Assembly: GCA_019915135.1 (NCBI GenBank)
Contig: JAHLMK010000008.1
Span: 496,001 to 560,000, forward strand
Source: Strobilurus pachycystidiatus
Lineage: Eukaryota > Basidiomycota > Agaricomycetes > Agaricales > Physalacriaceae
DNA length: 64,000 nt
Reading direction: 5' to 3'
Each line of letters starts with the position of its first letter. The first letter of the stretch is position 1. The notes under the pieces were generated by a model. It ran no database searches. It had not been told where the DNA came from and saw only the letters and a list, made by a program, of their open reading frames with translations. The position numbers were made by a program, and so were the translations under genes. Shown piece after piece: positions 1 to 10,165 of this stretch.

Positions 1-1376
1 GTAGTGCGGCACCATGCCGTTTCCGCCACCCAGAGGGTTTTTCATGGTGCGCCAGACGTGGTCCTTTGGCGCAGGTTGGACATTCCAGACATCACCTGGA
101 TCACATGTGTGAGCAGATTCGTCGGAAAGAGGGACAGATGAAGGTCCTACCAGCGTATCCTCGAAGCTGACCGCTCTTGAGAGCGCGCGCAACAGCGTCC
201 TTGTCACAGATGGCACCGCGAGCCGTGTTGACGAGCCAGGCGCCAGGTTTGAAATGAGAAAGAAGTTCGTCGTTGATCAATCCCAAAGTGCCCTGGTGGA
301 GAGGCGCGTTGACGGTGACCACGTCGCACTATTTTTTTCGAACGCCATCAGTAACCGAGATGAAGACAACGCAGGTCTTGGGCGTACCTGAGAGACGAAC
401 TGCTTGAGATCCTCAACACGGCGGGCGTTGACTTCCTTTTCCGCAGAGGGAGGGAGGGGGTTGTAATCGTAGTACAAATGCTCCTTGGTGTCAAATGGCT
501 TGAGGCGTTGGAGAATTCTGTAACCGATGCGACCGGCGCCGAGGGTTCCGACGGTCTTTCCTTCGAGGTCGAACGCGTTGCGAGCAATCTCAGACACGTC
601 CCAGTCACCGCGTTGAACCATCTCGTGGGCTGGCACAAAGTTGCGAACGAGGTTGAGGATGCTCATGACAGCGTGCTCCGCGACTGAGGAGACGTTGGAG
701 CCTGACACTTCGAGGACTTGGATGTTCTTCTCCACTGCGGCGTCGAGATCAATGTGGTCTGAACCGACACCGGCCGTAACACAGAGCTTGAGGTTCTTCG
801 CCTTGAAAGCATGTCAGTGTCATGGAAACTCAGAACAAATGACTTGAAAAGTAAAGGTCACCTTTGCAATTAGATCACGCGTGAGGTATCCGGGATGGAA
901 TGGCGTCGTGATAAGAATTTCCGCCTGAAGTAGTCGTACGACATGTCAGACAAAGCAGATAGGGTTCAAATAAAAGTTCGCTCACATCGGCAATATGCTT
1001 CTGTAGGTCGCTGTCCGGGCCTTCCTTGCTGCTGGAAACCTGTATACCTTTGAGTACATATTGGTCGAATCCAACGGACCATGTATCACTTACTGCAGGA
1101 AATTAGCGATTGGTCTTTCTGCGAGGAATGAAAGTACTCACCAATAAGCTCGTGGCCTTGCGAGGCGAGCCAGTCGGCGATGCCAAGCTATGAAAGCAAT
1201 CTCAGCCCCACCCAGCAAGAGAAACGGGTAGCATATCGATATACCTTGTTCTCGACAGTGCCAAGAAGACGAGGTTCTTGTTGAGCGGCTTTGAACCCGT
1301 TATAAAGGATAGCTAAGACCTAGAGGCGCTTGAATGATAATGCAATTAAGTAGTACACTGCATGGCGAACCTTCAT
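1..1376 (-). CDS. FDH1: NAD-dependent formate dehydrogenase, C-terminus beyond the left edge
   Basis: Oxidises formate to CO2 with reduction of NAD+; usually cytosolic in fungi. The spliced protein begins [10 protein letters not shown], followed by [11 protein letters not shown] and [15 protein letters not shown], the family N-terminus. The Rossmann motif [11 protein letters not shown] lies near 560-530 with the NAD-ribose Asp in [20 protein letters not shown] holds the conserved catalytic Arg, and GGNGMVPHY, with the catalytic His, runs into base 1, so only the last part of the protein is missing. The start ATG (1376-1374) sits on a 6-base first exon followed by a 51-base intron (1370-1320) with a weak GTTCGC donor; without that splice the conserved N-terminus is lost. 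Further introns interrupt the gene, for example before [10 protein letters not shown] near 330 and after GYAG near 160. The family assignment is secure; individual splice sites are inferred. Confidence 0.93.
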
Positions 1377-2057
1377 TGTTCAGAATTTGGTGAGTGGATA
1401 ATGTGAGAGTGAATTGAAGAGAGGTGAGAAGAAGTGATGGTCCTCCTCGTCACTGCCCATCCCTTTTAAACGACTGCTGCGGGTCATTGGTTCACCGGAA
1501 ACAGAAGACGGTCTAACTTGGTCGGGCTCGTGGAATCCAAAGCTGAGTTGATTCCCGTTCAAGTCCGCGTCCAATATGGACACGTAGGCGAGCGGGTTAT
1601 AGATGCACCGAGGACGCTCCCGAGACATCTCTAAAGTTCATCAGCTGACCTCACCCTACCCGATGACGGCCGTGACACGGGATAGACTTCGTCCCACTGA
1701 AGTCGTTCCTGCACGGAGATGGGTGAGAGATGGACAAAGAGACAGGATCGGGTTGCCATGCTAAGGGAGAAGATGTACAGTAGTCGGCGAACGAATGATA
1801 CCCAAGGATAGACAGATAATTGCTCGTACATTACTTACCATTGTAGTGACAACAACAGTCGTGCGGAAATCGCAACTCAAGGAGCATGTCGACCTGGCCA
1901 CGACGCTGCGGAAGCATTGTTATCTGGGTCCAGAAGAAATACTAAAGAACTATATGAGTGTAAACCACAAGCACGTAGTGAACACTAGACTGACCTTCCA
2001 TTCACTACTAGAGTATAGATACAATACATGATATGAACAGTCTGCACTTACACCACC
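1377..2057. other. Intergenic, 5' side of FDH and 3' side of THOC1
   Basis: Short open frames on both strands show no family resemblance or codon pattern of a gene. It presumably holds the FDH promoter and 5' UTR and the THOC1 3' UTR. I see no RNA gene or repeat. Confidence 0.5.
1464..1470 (-). promoter_or_regulatory. TATA-like box of the formate dehydrogenase gene
   Basis: TTTAAAA on the minus strand, about 90 bases upstream of the FDH start codon. Position and sequence fit a core promoter element; no other support is available. Confidence 0.35.
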
Positions 2058-4356
2058 TCACCCTTCCATATTGACGTCCTCCTTCTCCTTCACCGCCGGA
2101 CTCGCCGACCCACTGTCCTTCACCGGTCCCTCGCCTACCCTAATCAACGGGCTCGCACTCCCACTCTCCTTCGGCGGCGGTGGCGGCGCCTCGATGGCCT
2201 TCATCAGCAAATCGATATCCCCCGTGCCTATCTTGCTGAACAGACCCAGGTGCTGGTCGCGCGCGGCGCGTAGTGCGAGCCACGATATTCGCTGTTTTGC
2301 CTGGGAAGGGGAAGTGAGTATATACGTGGATGACGAGCGAGGAAGTGGAGCGTACCTCTTCAAACCTCATGATCTGCGGATCGCTGGCCACCGAGATAGA
2401 GGGGACTTTGGGTGTAGGGGCCGGCGCTGGCGTTGGCGTGGGGTCCGCCGCAGCTTCGGTGCCCTCAGGCTTGCTGGAGTCGGCTGTAGATGGTTCTGCT
2501 TTCTTCGCATCAGCTTCAGCCTGAGCCCTAGCAGCCATCGCCGCCGCCCTCTGTTCCGCCACCCTCTGCAGCTGCTTCTTTCTGAACTCCATGAGGTTGT
2601 TCTCCTTCTGAATCGCCTTCCAGTAACTCTTCACATCGTCCGGTCCGCTATTGGTGTCGTGCTAGTCAGTCCAAAGTCCCAGTAGAGTCAGCAAAGGCAC
2701 TAACGAGAAATTCTCCAGATCTTCAAGACTGCGATACCCCATCTCCCACACGTCCGTAAGGGTTTCGCTTCCAAAGCGCCACTTCCACGGCTCCTCCCTC
2801 TCGCTCAACTTGTCCCACAACGGTTTCGCCTCCTCGTAAAGCGAAGGCGCCGGCTCCTTGTCGAATGGCGGACACATCTCGTTCTTCCACTTGACCCAGT
2901 TCTTCTCGCGCTCCATTATCACGCCAACAGTGTCAGCAAACGTCCGTCCATTAGGTGTTGTCTGCTTCAACTCTTCCATAGCCTTGGTGAGCGTTTCCTG
3001 TACCCACTGTGCCTCGGAGAGTTCGAGGGTAAAGTCCATGTTCAGTGAACGGTTTCGTGGGGACTGCCATGTGTCTTTGGCAGCCTTGGTGAAGGTGAGG
3101 AGGTGATTTAGTAGTATTAGTAGTTGGAAAAGGAATTGGCGACGGAAGTGCGTGTCTTTGAGCTGTGAGTGAATTGAGAAAAGGTTCATGAACGGCGCGA
3201 GCAGCATACCTCGAGGTCGAGAAGATCGGGACTGGTGAGGAACTTGGCAAAGAAGTATTCGTTGGCCACGGCAGGTTCATCGGGCTCGCGCTTTCTCTTG
3301 AGAGGGTTGGACGCGCCCGCTCTGCTCCCCATCATGATGCGCTCCTTCGTGGTGTGCTCCTTGATGACGGGAAGGACTCTGTTGACTGACTCTTGGAACG
3401 AGGAAAAGGAGCCTGGAGTTGCAAACAATGGCGGCTTGGAGAATGGAAGCTGGAGTGCCCAGAAGACATTGTAGAAATCCTCTGTAGCAGACATTAGAGA
3501 TGAGCTCAGACAAGACTGAGAACAAACCTTCTGGCTTGTCTTGCGCTGGGGGTTTCTCGTCGACATCCATCTTGGTATCATCCTCCTTTTTCTCCTCTAC
3601 TTTCTCCGAGGGCTTGTCATCCCCGGCGGGCTTTTCTGACTTGGTCCTCTGTGTGTTCTGCACTCCCTCCCATGTCGGCCCGTATTCACCGCGCAGATTA
3701 ACACCGCTACGCTCTCCAAGAGGGAAGACGCCACTCAGAAAAGTCAGAATGCGCCCACAGAACATCGTGTTCGAGCCCATCTTCGACAGCCGCCGTAGGA
3801 GGTCATTTAGTGTGCGCAACAGTACAAGGGCTTTGCCCTTCTGGGGCACCATGCCGGCTGTTAGACGTGGCGCGCGTGATTCGAGCCACGAAAATATGTG
3901 CGAGCATGAGGCGATCGTCTGGGTCTCGAGGAGGTCCTGGAGGAGAACGAAGGAGAATGTCTGGTCGCAGGCCTCTGCTTCGCCATTAGCAACTGCAACA
4001 GCGCGGTAATATCGTGCGCACCAAGCGTAGTAAATTCGAGGGCGATGTCCAGCCGCGTCTGCAGTTCGTCATAGTACTTTGTCTCCGCGTCTTTCAGCGC
4101 CTGTCCCTCCGTTTTCTGTTCAATCTCCCGTCAGTGTCGTCAGCGTCGTCCAGCGGCAAAGGAAACGTACAGCCAGCTTGAACACCTCCGCCTTTATTGC
4201 ATTCTCCCACTGACTCTTTTTGATCTCAGGCGACAGTGCGACGTCCTTGGCGGCTGCGATGGCGTCGGCGACATGCTTCTTGATGTCGGCCGGCGAGACA
4301 GGCGAGGGCGGGAGCGCCTGGAGCAGAGAGGAGAGGATGGTTCTGAGAGAACCCAT
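2058..4356 (-). CDS. THOC1: THO complex subunit 1 (THOC1/Hpr1 family)
   Basis: Core subunit of THO/TREX, which couples transcription elongation to mRNP packaging and export in the nucleus. The family signature [11 protein letters not shown] with [20 protein letters not shown] lies near 3800-3700 and closely resembles animal THOC1. Other family blocks are [81 protein letters not shown] and [17 protein letters not shown]. The C-terminal part holds an Ala/Lys-rich helical stretch, a Pro/Thr-rich linker, [16 protein letters not shown], and an acidic tail ending in MEG-stop. The ATG at 4356 is the only one in frame that opens the conserved [12 protein letters not shown] helix; no ATG precedes it before the divergent neighbour. 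Several introns of about 50 bases are needed. The start codon lies 36 bases from that of the gene on the other strand. Confidence 0.92.
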
Positions 4357-4392
4357 ATGTGGCAATTGCCGAGCCTACCTTGCCCTCTTACC
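4357..4392. promoter_or_regulatory. Very short head-to-head intergenic space (THOC1 / small protein)
   Basis: Only 36 bases separate the divergent start codons at 4356 (minus) and 4393 (plus). There is no room here for two separate promoters, so either transcription starts inside the opposite coding region or 5' UTRs overlap. The space includes the palindromic core GGCAATTGCC. Confidence 0.6.
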
Positions 4393-4677
4393 ATGACCAC
4401 AACAAATGGCAGCGATCCCCAGCCGAACGGCGCGCCGTCGTCGCCGTCATCGCTCGATGCCGACCTGGCACTCTTGACGTCCCTCTTATCCCAGGACAAC
4501 CTCAACGAGGCCGACGAAGCCAACGTCGCCGCCATGATGCAACGCCTCGAACTCGCCAATGGCGTCGCCGACGGAATGGAGGGCAAACTGAACAATCTTC
4601 TCGACAACTTGGATGTACTGCTGGCATCGCTGGAGAGAAATGACCAAACTGATGAGAAGAAGGACGAATCTTCATGA
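4393..4677 (+). CDS. Small unrecognised acidic helical protein (94 aa)
   Basis: Single-exon frame, MTTTNGSD... to DEKKDESS-stop. After a Ser/Pro-rich start of about 20 residues, the sequence reads as two helices: ALLTSLLSQDNLNEADEANV and MEGKLNNLLDNLDVLLASLE. The second is a clear Leu-heptad amphipathic segment that could form a coiled coil. The tail is charged. I do not recognise the family, though the layout is that of a small coiled-coil subunit of a larger assembly. Support for coding: third positions are strongly C/G biased (as in neighbouring exons), the frame is uninterrupted from a good ACC-ATG-ACC context, and it sits head-to-head with THOC1. It could share regulation with THOC1; that is inference only. 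Confidence 0.75.
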   Translation: MTTTNGSDPQPNGAPSSPSSLDADLALLTSLLSQDNLNEADEANVAAMMQRLELANGVADGMEGKLNNLLDNLDVLLASLERNDQTDEKKDESS

Positions 4678-5012
4678 TTGCATCCGATGAATGTATGTCA
4701 ATCTATTGCATTTGGTCTTATTCCTGATCTCGTTCAGGTCAAGTTACCAGTGAGCTTGATCGAGTCTGCACAGGGGAGACTACTGATCTTGTACAGATAA
4801 TTTACTTGTACCATCTTAATACTCCGTGGAATCACCTTCTCCTTCGTCTGCCGTTTTATCGTCAGCGCAACAATCGCAGCAATGGCCCATCTTTACTCGA
4901 ACGGACTATGCGACCCTGTAGACGGACAATGCGATCTACACGTCCACATTGTCCGTGTGAACTGGTCTTTTCTTGACTTTGCAGTTTCAGTCAAAGCGCG
5001 CAAGGAATCGTG

Positions 5013-5018
5013 TATAAA
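5013..5018 (+). promoter_or_regulatory. TATA box of the F-box gene
   Basis: TATAAA, 37 bases before the ATG at 5050, which implies a very short 5' UTR. Bases 4678-5049 hold no other recognisable feature; they are the 3' end of the small gene and this promoter. Confidence 0.45.
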
Positions 5019-5049
5019 GATCAACGGATTCTCAAAACGGTGTGACGCC

Positions 5050-6484
5050 ATGTCTCTCTTGCGCCCCCCGACGGTGAGTATACTTTTACCAACGTCTCAT
5101 CAATCAATTCATGTACCTGCAGCTTCCGCTTGAACTCGAGATGCACATCATCGACTTACTCGCATTAGAGCTCCCCGACTCTGCCGAAGCATACGCGACG
5201 TTATCCGCGTTATGCCTCGTGTGGCGAAATCTCAGAGGCCATATCCAGAAGCGGCTCTTCCATCATCTTGCTATCGGACCCAGTGACGATATGGCGCGAC
5301 TTCTCGTCAATCTTCAAGCAGTTTTCAAGCACTCGCCCCACCTCGCCCATCACGTTAGATACTTAGCCATCGACGACGAGAGTTTCACCGCTCTCGAACC
5401 TCGTCGCCTCCACCCTGTTCTCATCTTGCTCACCGGCCTCCAAGACATCTCATTCACCGGCCTTCAGGCCCCAGAAATGGCCTTGGGACTGTCCCTGTAC
5501 CCAGACAGGAAATGCACCTCGTTTGTAATGTCAGGATGCACGATCGGGCCCAACAATTTCGGGTTGATGTTGCGCCTGATTGCGAACGCCTCCATCGAGC
5601 ACGTAGCCCTGTTTGACAACCAACTCGACGTGCGCGCGCAGGTTGAGACCCCCGATCGACCATGGGTCACCTGGTCGCGGTCCTTTGACTGCAACATACC
5701 TCACTTTATATTCCATATTGTCACTGTACCGCCTGCACCCAGTGTGGGTCTGACGTTGCACCTCAAAACCCTCACATTCACGCTCGAAACGGTATTGGAC
5801 GTGGCTATCATGGATTTGATGCTTCAGCGCCCATTCATGGATCCCGTGTTCACGCGACTAACCGTTGACAAACTTGTCATCTCTTTTCCTGCGATGGGCG
5901 ACAAGATGGTCGAGCGGTTGAACAAGTTCGTGGACTTTTATTCCGTACGGAAGTTGCAGCTCGAGCTTCATGGAGTGGTACCGCTTGAACGTACGTACCT
6001 TCACCTGGTCCCTGTATACACCAAGCCTTACCTCTTTTTAGTGAAGAATCTCACGCAGCCTATGCGACTTGCAGCGATGACCGAAGTTTCCCTTCCTCTC
6101 CAGTTGGACATGGGGCGACCATTGGAACTGGATTGGTACCTCGCGACATTCGCGGGACCGTCTCGCCTCCGAAGGCTGACCCTCCATGTATACTTCCCTC
6201 TCGTACTGAACAGTGGGCTCATACTCCCCGACGTGATTTCCGAGCACCCAGATTGGGACGCACTCGATCTTGCGCTGTCCAGTATCGATACGGGGAACCT
6301 TAAGAGCGCGTCAGTCGTTGGATATCTTCGACCTGCTACGATGAAAGTGGCAGCTGTGATTAGGGACGATGAGGAGAAGTACCTGGCGATGGGAAGTGAC
6401 TATTTCGCGGCTTTTTTGGAGAATTGCTTGCCGAAAACTTTGGTTGGACTGCCTGTCACTTTTACTACGCTTTTGACAACCTAG
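5050..6484 (+). CDS. F-box / LRR-like protein (461 aa)
   Basis: Probable substrate adaptor of an SCF ubiquitin ligase, from the large expanded F-box families of Agaricomycetes. Exon 1 is 24 bases (MSLLRPPT); a 49-base GTGAGT...CTGCAG intron (5074-5122) then joins in phase to LPLELEMHIIDLLALEL, an F-box-type opening followed by AYATLSALCLVWRNLRGHIQ. I chose 5050 because an internal start at 5111 lies inside the intron and would lose the canonical LPxE of the F-box. The remaining 400 residues are Leu-rich, with irregular LRR-like strands (RLRRLTLHVYFPLV, RKLQLELHGV) and no known enzymatic motif. The rest reads as one open frame. The substrate cannot be told. Confidence 0.82.
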
Positions 6485-6624
6485 AGGACTAAAGAATACG
6501 ATGTTATCGCTCGTACTTGGACTCGCACTGAGTCATGCTGTGCATAGCTGTTGCGGATAGTTGAGGCCGGCCATGCCGAAGAGGTATATATTGGCCTCGC
6601 GTTCCAATGGCATGAGATTTCCCC

Positions 6625-7323
6625 ATGTCAACCTCTTCTTCAATCCACCACCACGGTTCGCGATCGCCTCCTGCTAGATCGCACAATTTTGATTTACAAT
6701 CGACAACGGCTACTCGACAAGGAAACAGCGGGGGGACCTGTAGGTTCTGCTACACCCACCAATTTAACCTCAGACAGCACAATCGTTGGATGCAGCACTA
6801 CCCGTGCCACCTCTGTGGCCGCTACTTCGTCTCTGAATACGGTCTCAATGAACATATCAGGCAAAGTCCTGCACACCGTATAGACGTGGTCCGCGCAGAA
6901 TGTGCATCGTGCCAACGACAATTTCCTTCTATTCACGACGCTATCCTCCATTACGAGCGGGGTCAGTGTATCCACGAAACAAACGTATGCGCTGTACGGT
7001 CGCTACTCCGCCTTGTTCGTAAATACGACAAAAACAATATCTTCACCCAATCAAAGGATGAATGTCGGACACCACCATCACCAGACCATCACTGTACATC
7101 ATAGACACGGCGAGAGCACATGTGTCACTGCCATCACTGCGGCGCCAAACTCCCGACATATCTGTCGCTCACTCAGCACCTACATAGTCCCATTCATCTC
7201 CCCAATGCTTACCGGTGCCCAAAATGTCAAATAACGACATTCGGGTCATTGTGCACACTGAAACCACCACCAAGTGCCAGATTCGGCGTAGCCGTCGATT
7301 CAATGAATGGAACCGCATCATAG
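6625..7323 (+). CDS. C2H2-type zinc-finger protein
   Basis: From MSTSSSIHHHGSRSPPARSH the frame gives several Cys/His modules: CRFCYTHQFNLRQHNRW, CHLCGRYFVSEYGLNEHIRQ followed by SPAH, and CASCQRQFPSIHDAILHYE. An intron of about 80 bases (GTTCGT near 7018 to CATCATAG near 7105) would join LLRL in phase to TRREHMCHCHHCGAKLPTYL and a further CPKC. These are the irregular C2H2 arrays seen in basidiomycete-specific proteins of unknown function, probably nucleic-acid binding. The C-terminus (stop at 7323) is uncertain because another intron may follow TTFG. The start was chosen as the first ATG of the frame; a TATATAT tract lies about 40 bases upstream. Family fairly sure, exon model tentative. 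Confidence 0.62.
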
Positions 7324-7850
7324 AGAAGATTGGCATCGTATTCACGAAACCTAGTTCTTCTCGAGCTGATTTCCCCGAGGGGTAATACACACACGTCGGC
7401 TGATATCAGCCATATTCGTCCGACTCGTCAGGTAACAACATCGGCAACAAATTAGTGGTTCTGACGGTAGAGCAGGACGGAGGGGACGGAAGGCAGGAGA
7501 GAGGGTCTAACATGCGGAGGGGATAACACTATGATTGATATGCTTGTGTTTTGGATCTATGCTGATCTATGCTTCGTTTGAATGGCCACGAATGTGCGCT
7601 GGTTCGCGAAAGTGTGGCGCGGATTTCTCATCGACACCCCTTGGGTTACTGTACTCGCTTCTTGGTACTGTAGGAGTTTCCTAAGGGTTTTCAGGGCCTG
7701 CGGCGTCACCTTGAGCTTTTTTAGATTATTCATTTACTGCATATGTTCTTTCCTATCTACTCCGCACGTATGACAATTACAATAAAATGTGAGATCGTTC
7801 AGAGAGGGCACGCTCACTTAATCTAATGACTTGTGCAACACTCTTGACAA
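7324..7850. other. Intergenic stretch before tRNA-His
   Basis: I see no convincing coding frame, repeat or RNA. It presumably contains the zinc-finger gene 3' UTR. Confidence 0.4.
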
Positions 7851-7934
7851 GTCGGTATCGATTAGGGGTTAAATCACCTCGTTGTGGCCGCAATATCAAC
7901 CGAGGAGCCACAGGTTCGATTCCTGTTTCCGACA
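7851..7934 (+). tRNA. tRNA-His (GTG) with a 12-base anticodon-loop intron
   Basis: Cloverleaf read by eye: acceptor GTCGGTA with TTCCGAC plus discriminator A, D stem GATT/AATC around AGGGGTTA, anticodon stem CCTCG/CGAGG, a 4-base variable region AGCC, and T arm ACAGG-TTCGATT-CCTGT. The loop TTGTGG matches the tRNA-His TTGTGGC loop. About 12 bases (7886-7897 or shifted by one) interrupt it just 3' of the anticodon, where eukaryotic tRNA introns lie. Without them the tRNA is 72 bases and canonical. The sixth acceptor pair is a T-T mismatch, which slightly lowers confidence that it is fully functional. A TTTTT terminator follows directly. Confidence 0.82.
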
Positions 7935-7939
7935 TTTTT
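7935..7939 (+). terminator. RNA polymerase III terminator of tRNA-His
   Basis: Run of five T immediately after the discriminator base, the usual Pol III stop signal. Confidence 0.75.
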
Positions 7940-8258
7940 AAACATTGAGAGAATAATATGTGGCGCAATTCAATTGTTACTGTTCTAAGTTCCCTCTGCT
8001 CTGCTGGCAGTTTTTTTTTTTTTTAAGTCCGTTAAAATTTGCCCTATAAGAATTTGGGTGGTCTAATGAGAGGTTATGTATTCTGATTGACTGACCGTGC
8101 ACACACAAATTGCGCGAGAGGGAATATCCTGTTTGTCAGCTCGGCACATTGGTTCACAAATGTGCAAAGCAGGAAGTACCACAATACAAAGATATCGAAA
8201 GCATGGAGTAAATGAGGCAATTAATGGCAACCGAACAACCCAATTACGCGCTACTATA
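7940..8258. other. Intergenic between tRNA-His and the second F-box gene
   Basis: Contains a long T tract near 8012-8024. I see no gene. Open frames running on into the next gene on the plus strand are antisense shadows. Confidence 0.4.
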
Positions 8259-9710
8259 CTACGAAACCTCTGGCATCTCCAGCAAATCCTCTCCCCTCAG
8301 TCTGACATGCACCTCGAACCCAGCCTGCTTCAGCGCCCAAAGCGAGCGGAAGTGCTGCGGCGTCAGAGCCGGGAATACCGCGGAGTGAGCCCCATCAGCC
8401 CAGCTCTCGAAGTAGGCGCGCTTCAGACCCGCTATAGATCGTGCAGAAAGCATCTGAATGAACTCGGCATTCAGGAACTTCCATGTCTGTATGATATTGC
8501 GCTGACGACAGACGACGCGGAGCTTCTTCAGTCGCGGTGCGTTCTCGAACAAAGGGCCAGACTGTAAGCAATCGGGACGATGGCGTGCCTTCTCGTCCAG
8601 CACGATTGCCAGGCTTTCCATGAGAGCATCCGGAGTGATTTCACCGAATGATACCTCCAGATCTTCCAAATGGGACAGAAGCTCAACACAGATCAAAAGA
8701 TGGTCACCGCTGGCAACCTCGTTCAAGGTCAGCTTCGTCAGGCTACACTGCGAGCGCCGTGGAAGGGAGTCGACATCTGATATAGGAATGGGATTGGCGT
8801 GCGTCGCAAAGATGTCGAGGTGTGCAAGATTTGGAAGGCTTAGATGTCGGAAGTCTCCGAGTCGCGAGCTGGGAACGTGAAGCCGTTCGAGGCTATGAGA
8901 AAGCAACGGTCTGTTGTGCACGGTGTCCTCTACCTCCGTAGATCCAGACAACGTTAGGGATGTGAGCGCTGTGAAAGTCTCGAGAAGGCGGTAGGGCGAG
9001 GATTCAGGAAGTCCACATGGGGCGAGACTTAGGTGTCGCATTTTGTCAACATTGAGTGGAAAATCCTCTACCAGGAATGCACCCCAGACAGGCAAAATGA
9101 CCTCAATAGAGGTGAGCACTCGAAGGTGGTAATCTTGTGCGGATTTTTCAAGGTTTCATAATCCTTGATCTGCAGATACAATTCTTCCAGCTGCGGTAGT
9201 TCGTTGCAAAGGGCAAAAAAAACCTGGGCCAGATGGAGGGGGAAATCGCCATAGACGGCAACACATTTCCAGCTTCGGGAGTAGGTTGGCTTCATGAGAA
9301 GAGCAAAGACATCATGGAGATGCTGAAAGCAACTCCTCAGATTCGTCGGGGTCGACGTCCTCATCCTCCTCCTCATCTATGTCGGCGGGAATCCAGATGG
9401 TAAAGCATATGGGAAGACCAGCAATCTTGGCGAGGATCGTTTGGACCAGTGCAAGAGGATCGGTGGAGATGGATAACGGTTCCGTTAAGTTCACCCAGAA
9501 GTCAGACCAAGGGCGCCTGGACAACTCGCGCCATTTGCGAGAGACACGGCTTATGGTCCAGTGCGAGTCCTCGGGGTCGACGATGTCGAAACGAGGGAGG
9601 AAGTGGAAGATTATTTCGAGGAGTTCAGATGGGAGAGACGAGATGGGGGACAGAACGCGTTGCGCTAGCGGTGAGTCCTGCTGATGTCTATGTTCGGGCT
9701 GGGAAGGCAT
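8259..9710 (-). CDS. F-box protein with two unresolved frame changes (possibly decaying)
   Basis: Starts MPSQPEHRHQQDSPL (9710). The F-box is ISSLPSELLEIIFHFLPRF followed by WTISRVSRKWRELSRRPWSD. Three collinear segments in different frames continue it: an acidic DIDEEEDEDVDPDESEELL up to about 9330, then HLHDVFALLMKPTYSRSWKC to LLRSFCLSGVHS at about 9080, then LVEDFPLNVDKMRHLSLAP to the stop at 8259. The C-terminal segment is LRR-like (LSLPNLAHLDIFATH, LLSHLEDLEVSF). At both joins I find no intron of normal size that restores frame; a 34-base GTCGAC...TTTCAG candidate at the first join would be unusually short. It may be a functional gene with odd introns, a pseudogene, or contain sequence errors. 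Confidence 0.6.
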
Positions 9711-10165
9711 GGTAGCCTGTGCGGACGCGTCAATGCGCTGGTCGGAGCCAACGGGCCCAGAAGACGCGTAAATGGCTGAGCTTCGGGTTTGAGGGTACGT
9801 GGGCGAGAAGAGTCTGTGGGGATAATCGAGCGTCCCGTCAAGCAACACGGCTTTCTTCCTCTTCCTCCTAAGCAGACACGTTACTGCTTCAGTATACCAG
9901 TCACAAAACAAAAAAAAAACGTCAAGTACCCACAACAGACACGGAGAGAAGACAAATACAAGACGCAGAAACGGGCAGGCTTCGTTACGGTGCGAAGCAA
10001 AGATTACTTGATAGCGTCACGCGATGCGAATCGTTCTCAGAGGACTAGGTTCTCTGACCCGCCAATTATTTCGTTGTAGTAAGGATGCCCAAAAATACAT
10101 GGTTGTGTGCGTCTATAACCGGATCTTAAAGTATGGTATCGCCCCCAAGTCGCGAATAGAGTAGT
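9711..10165. other. Intergenic between the F-box gene and the ABC transporter 3' end
   Basis: Holds the F-box gene promoter and the transporter 3' UTR, including an A-rich tract near 9909-9918. No further gene seen. Confidence 0.4.

Noticed and set aside
2071..2685. Open frame of 204 codons on the plus strand
   Set aside because: It lies antisense to conserved THOC1 exons and has no family features; it arises from GC-rich codon composition.
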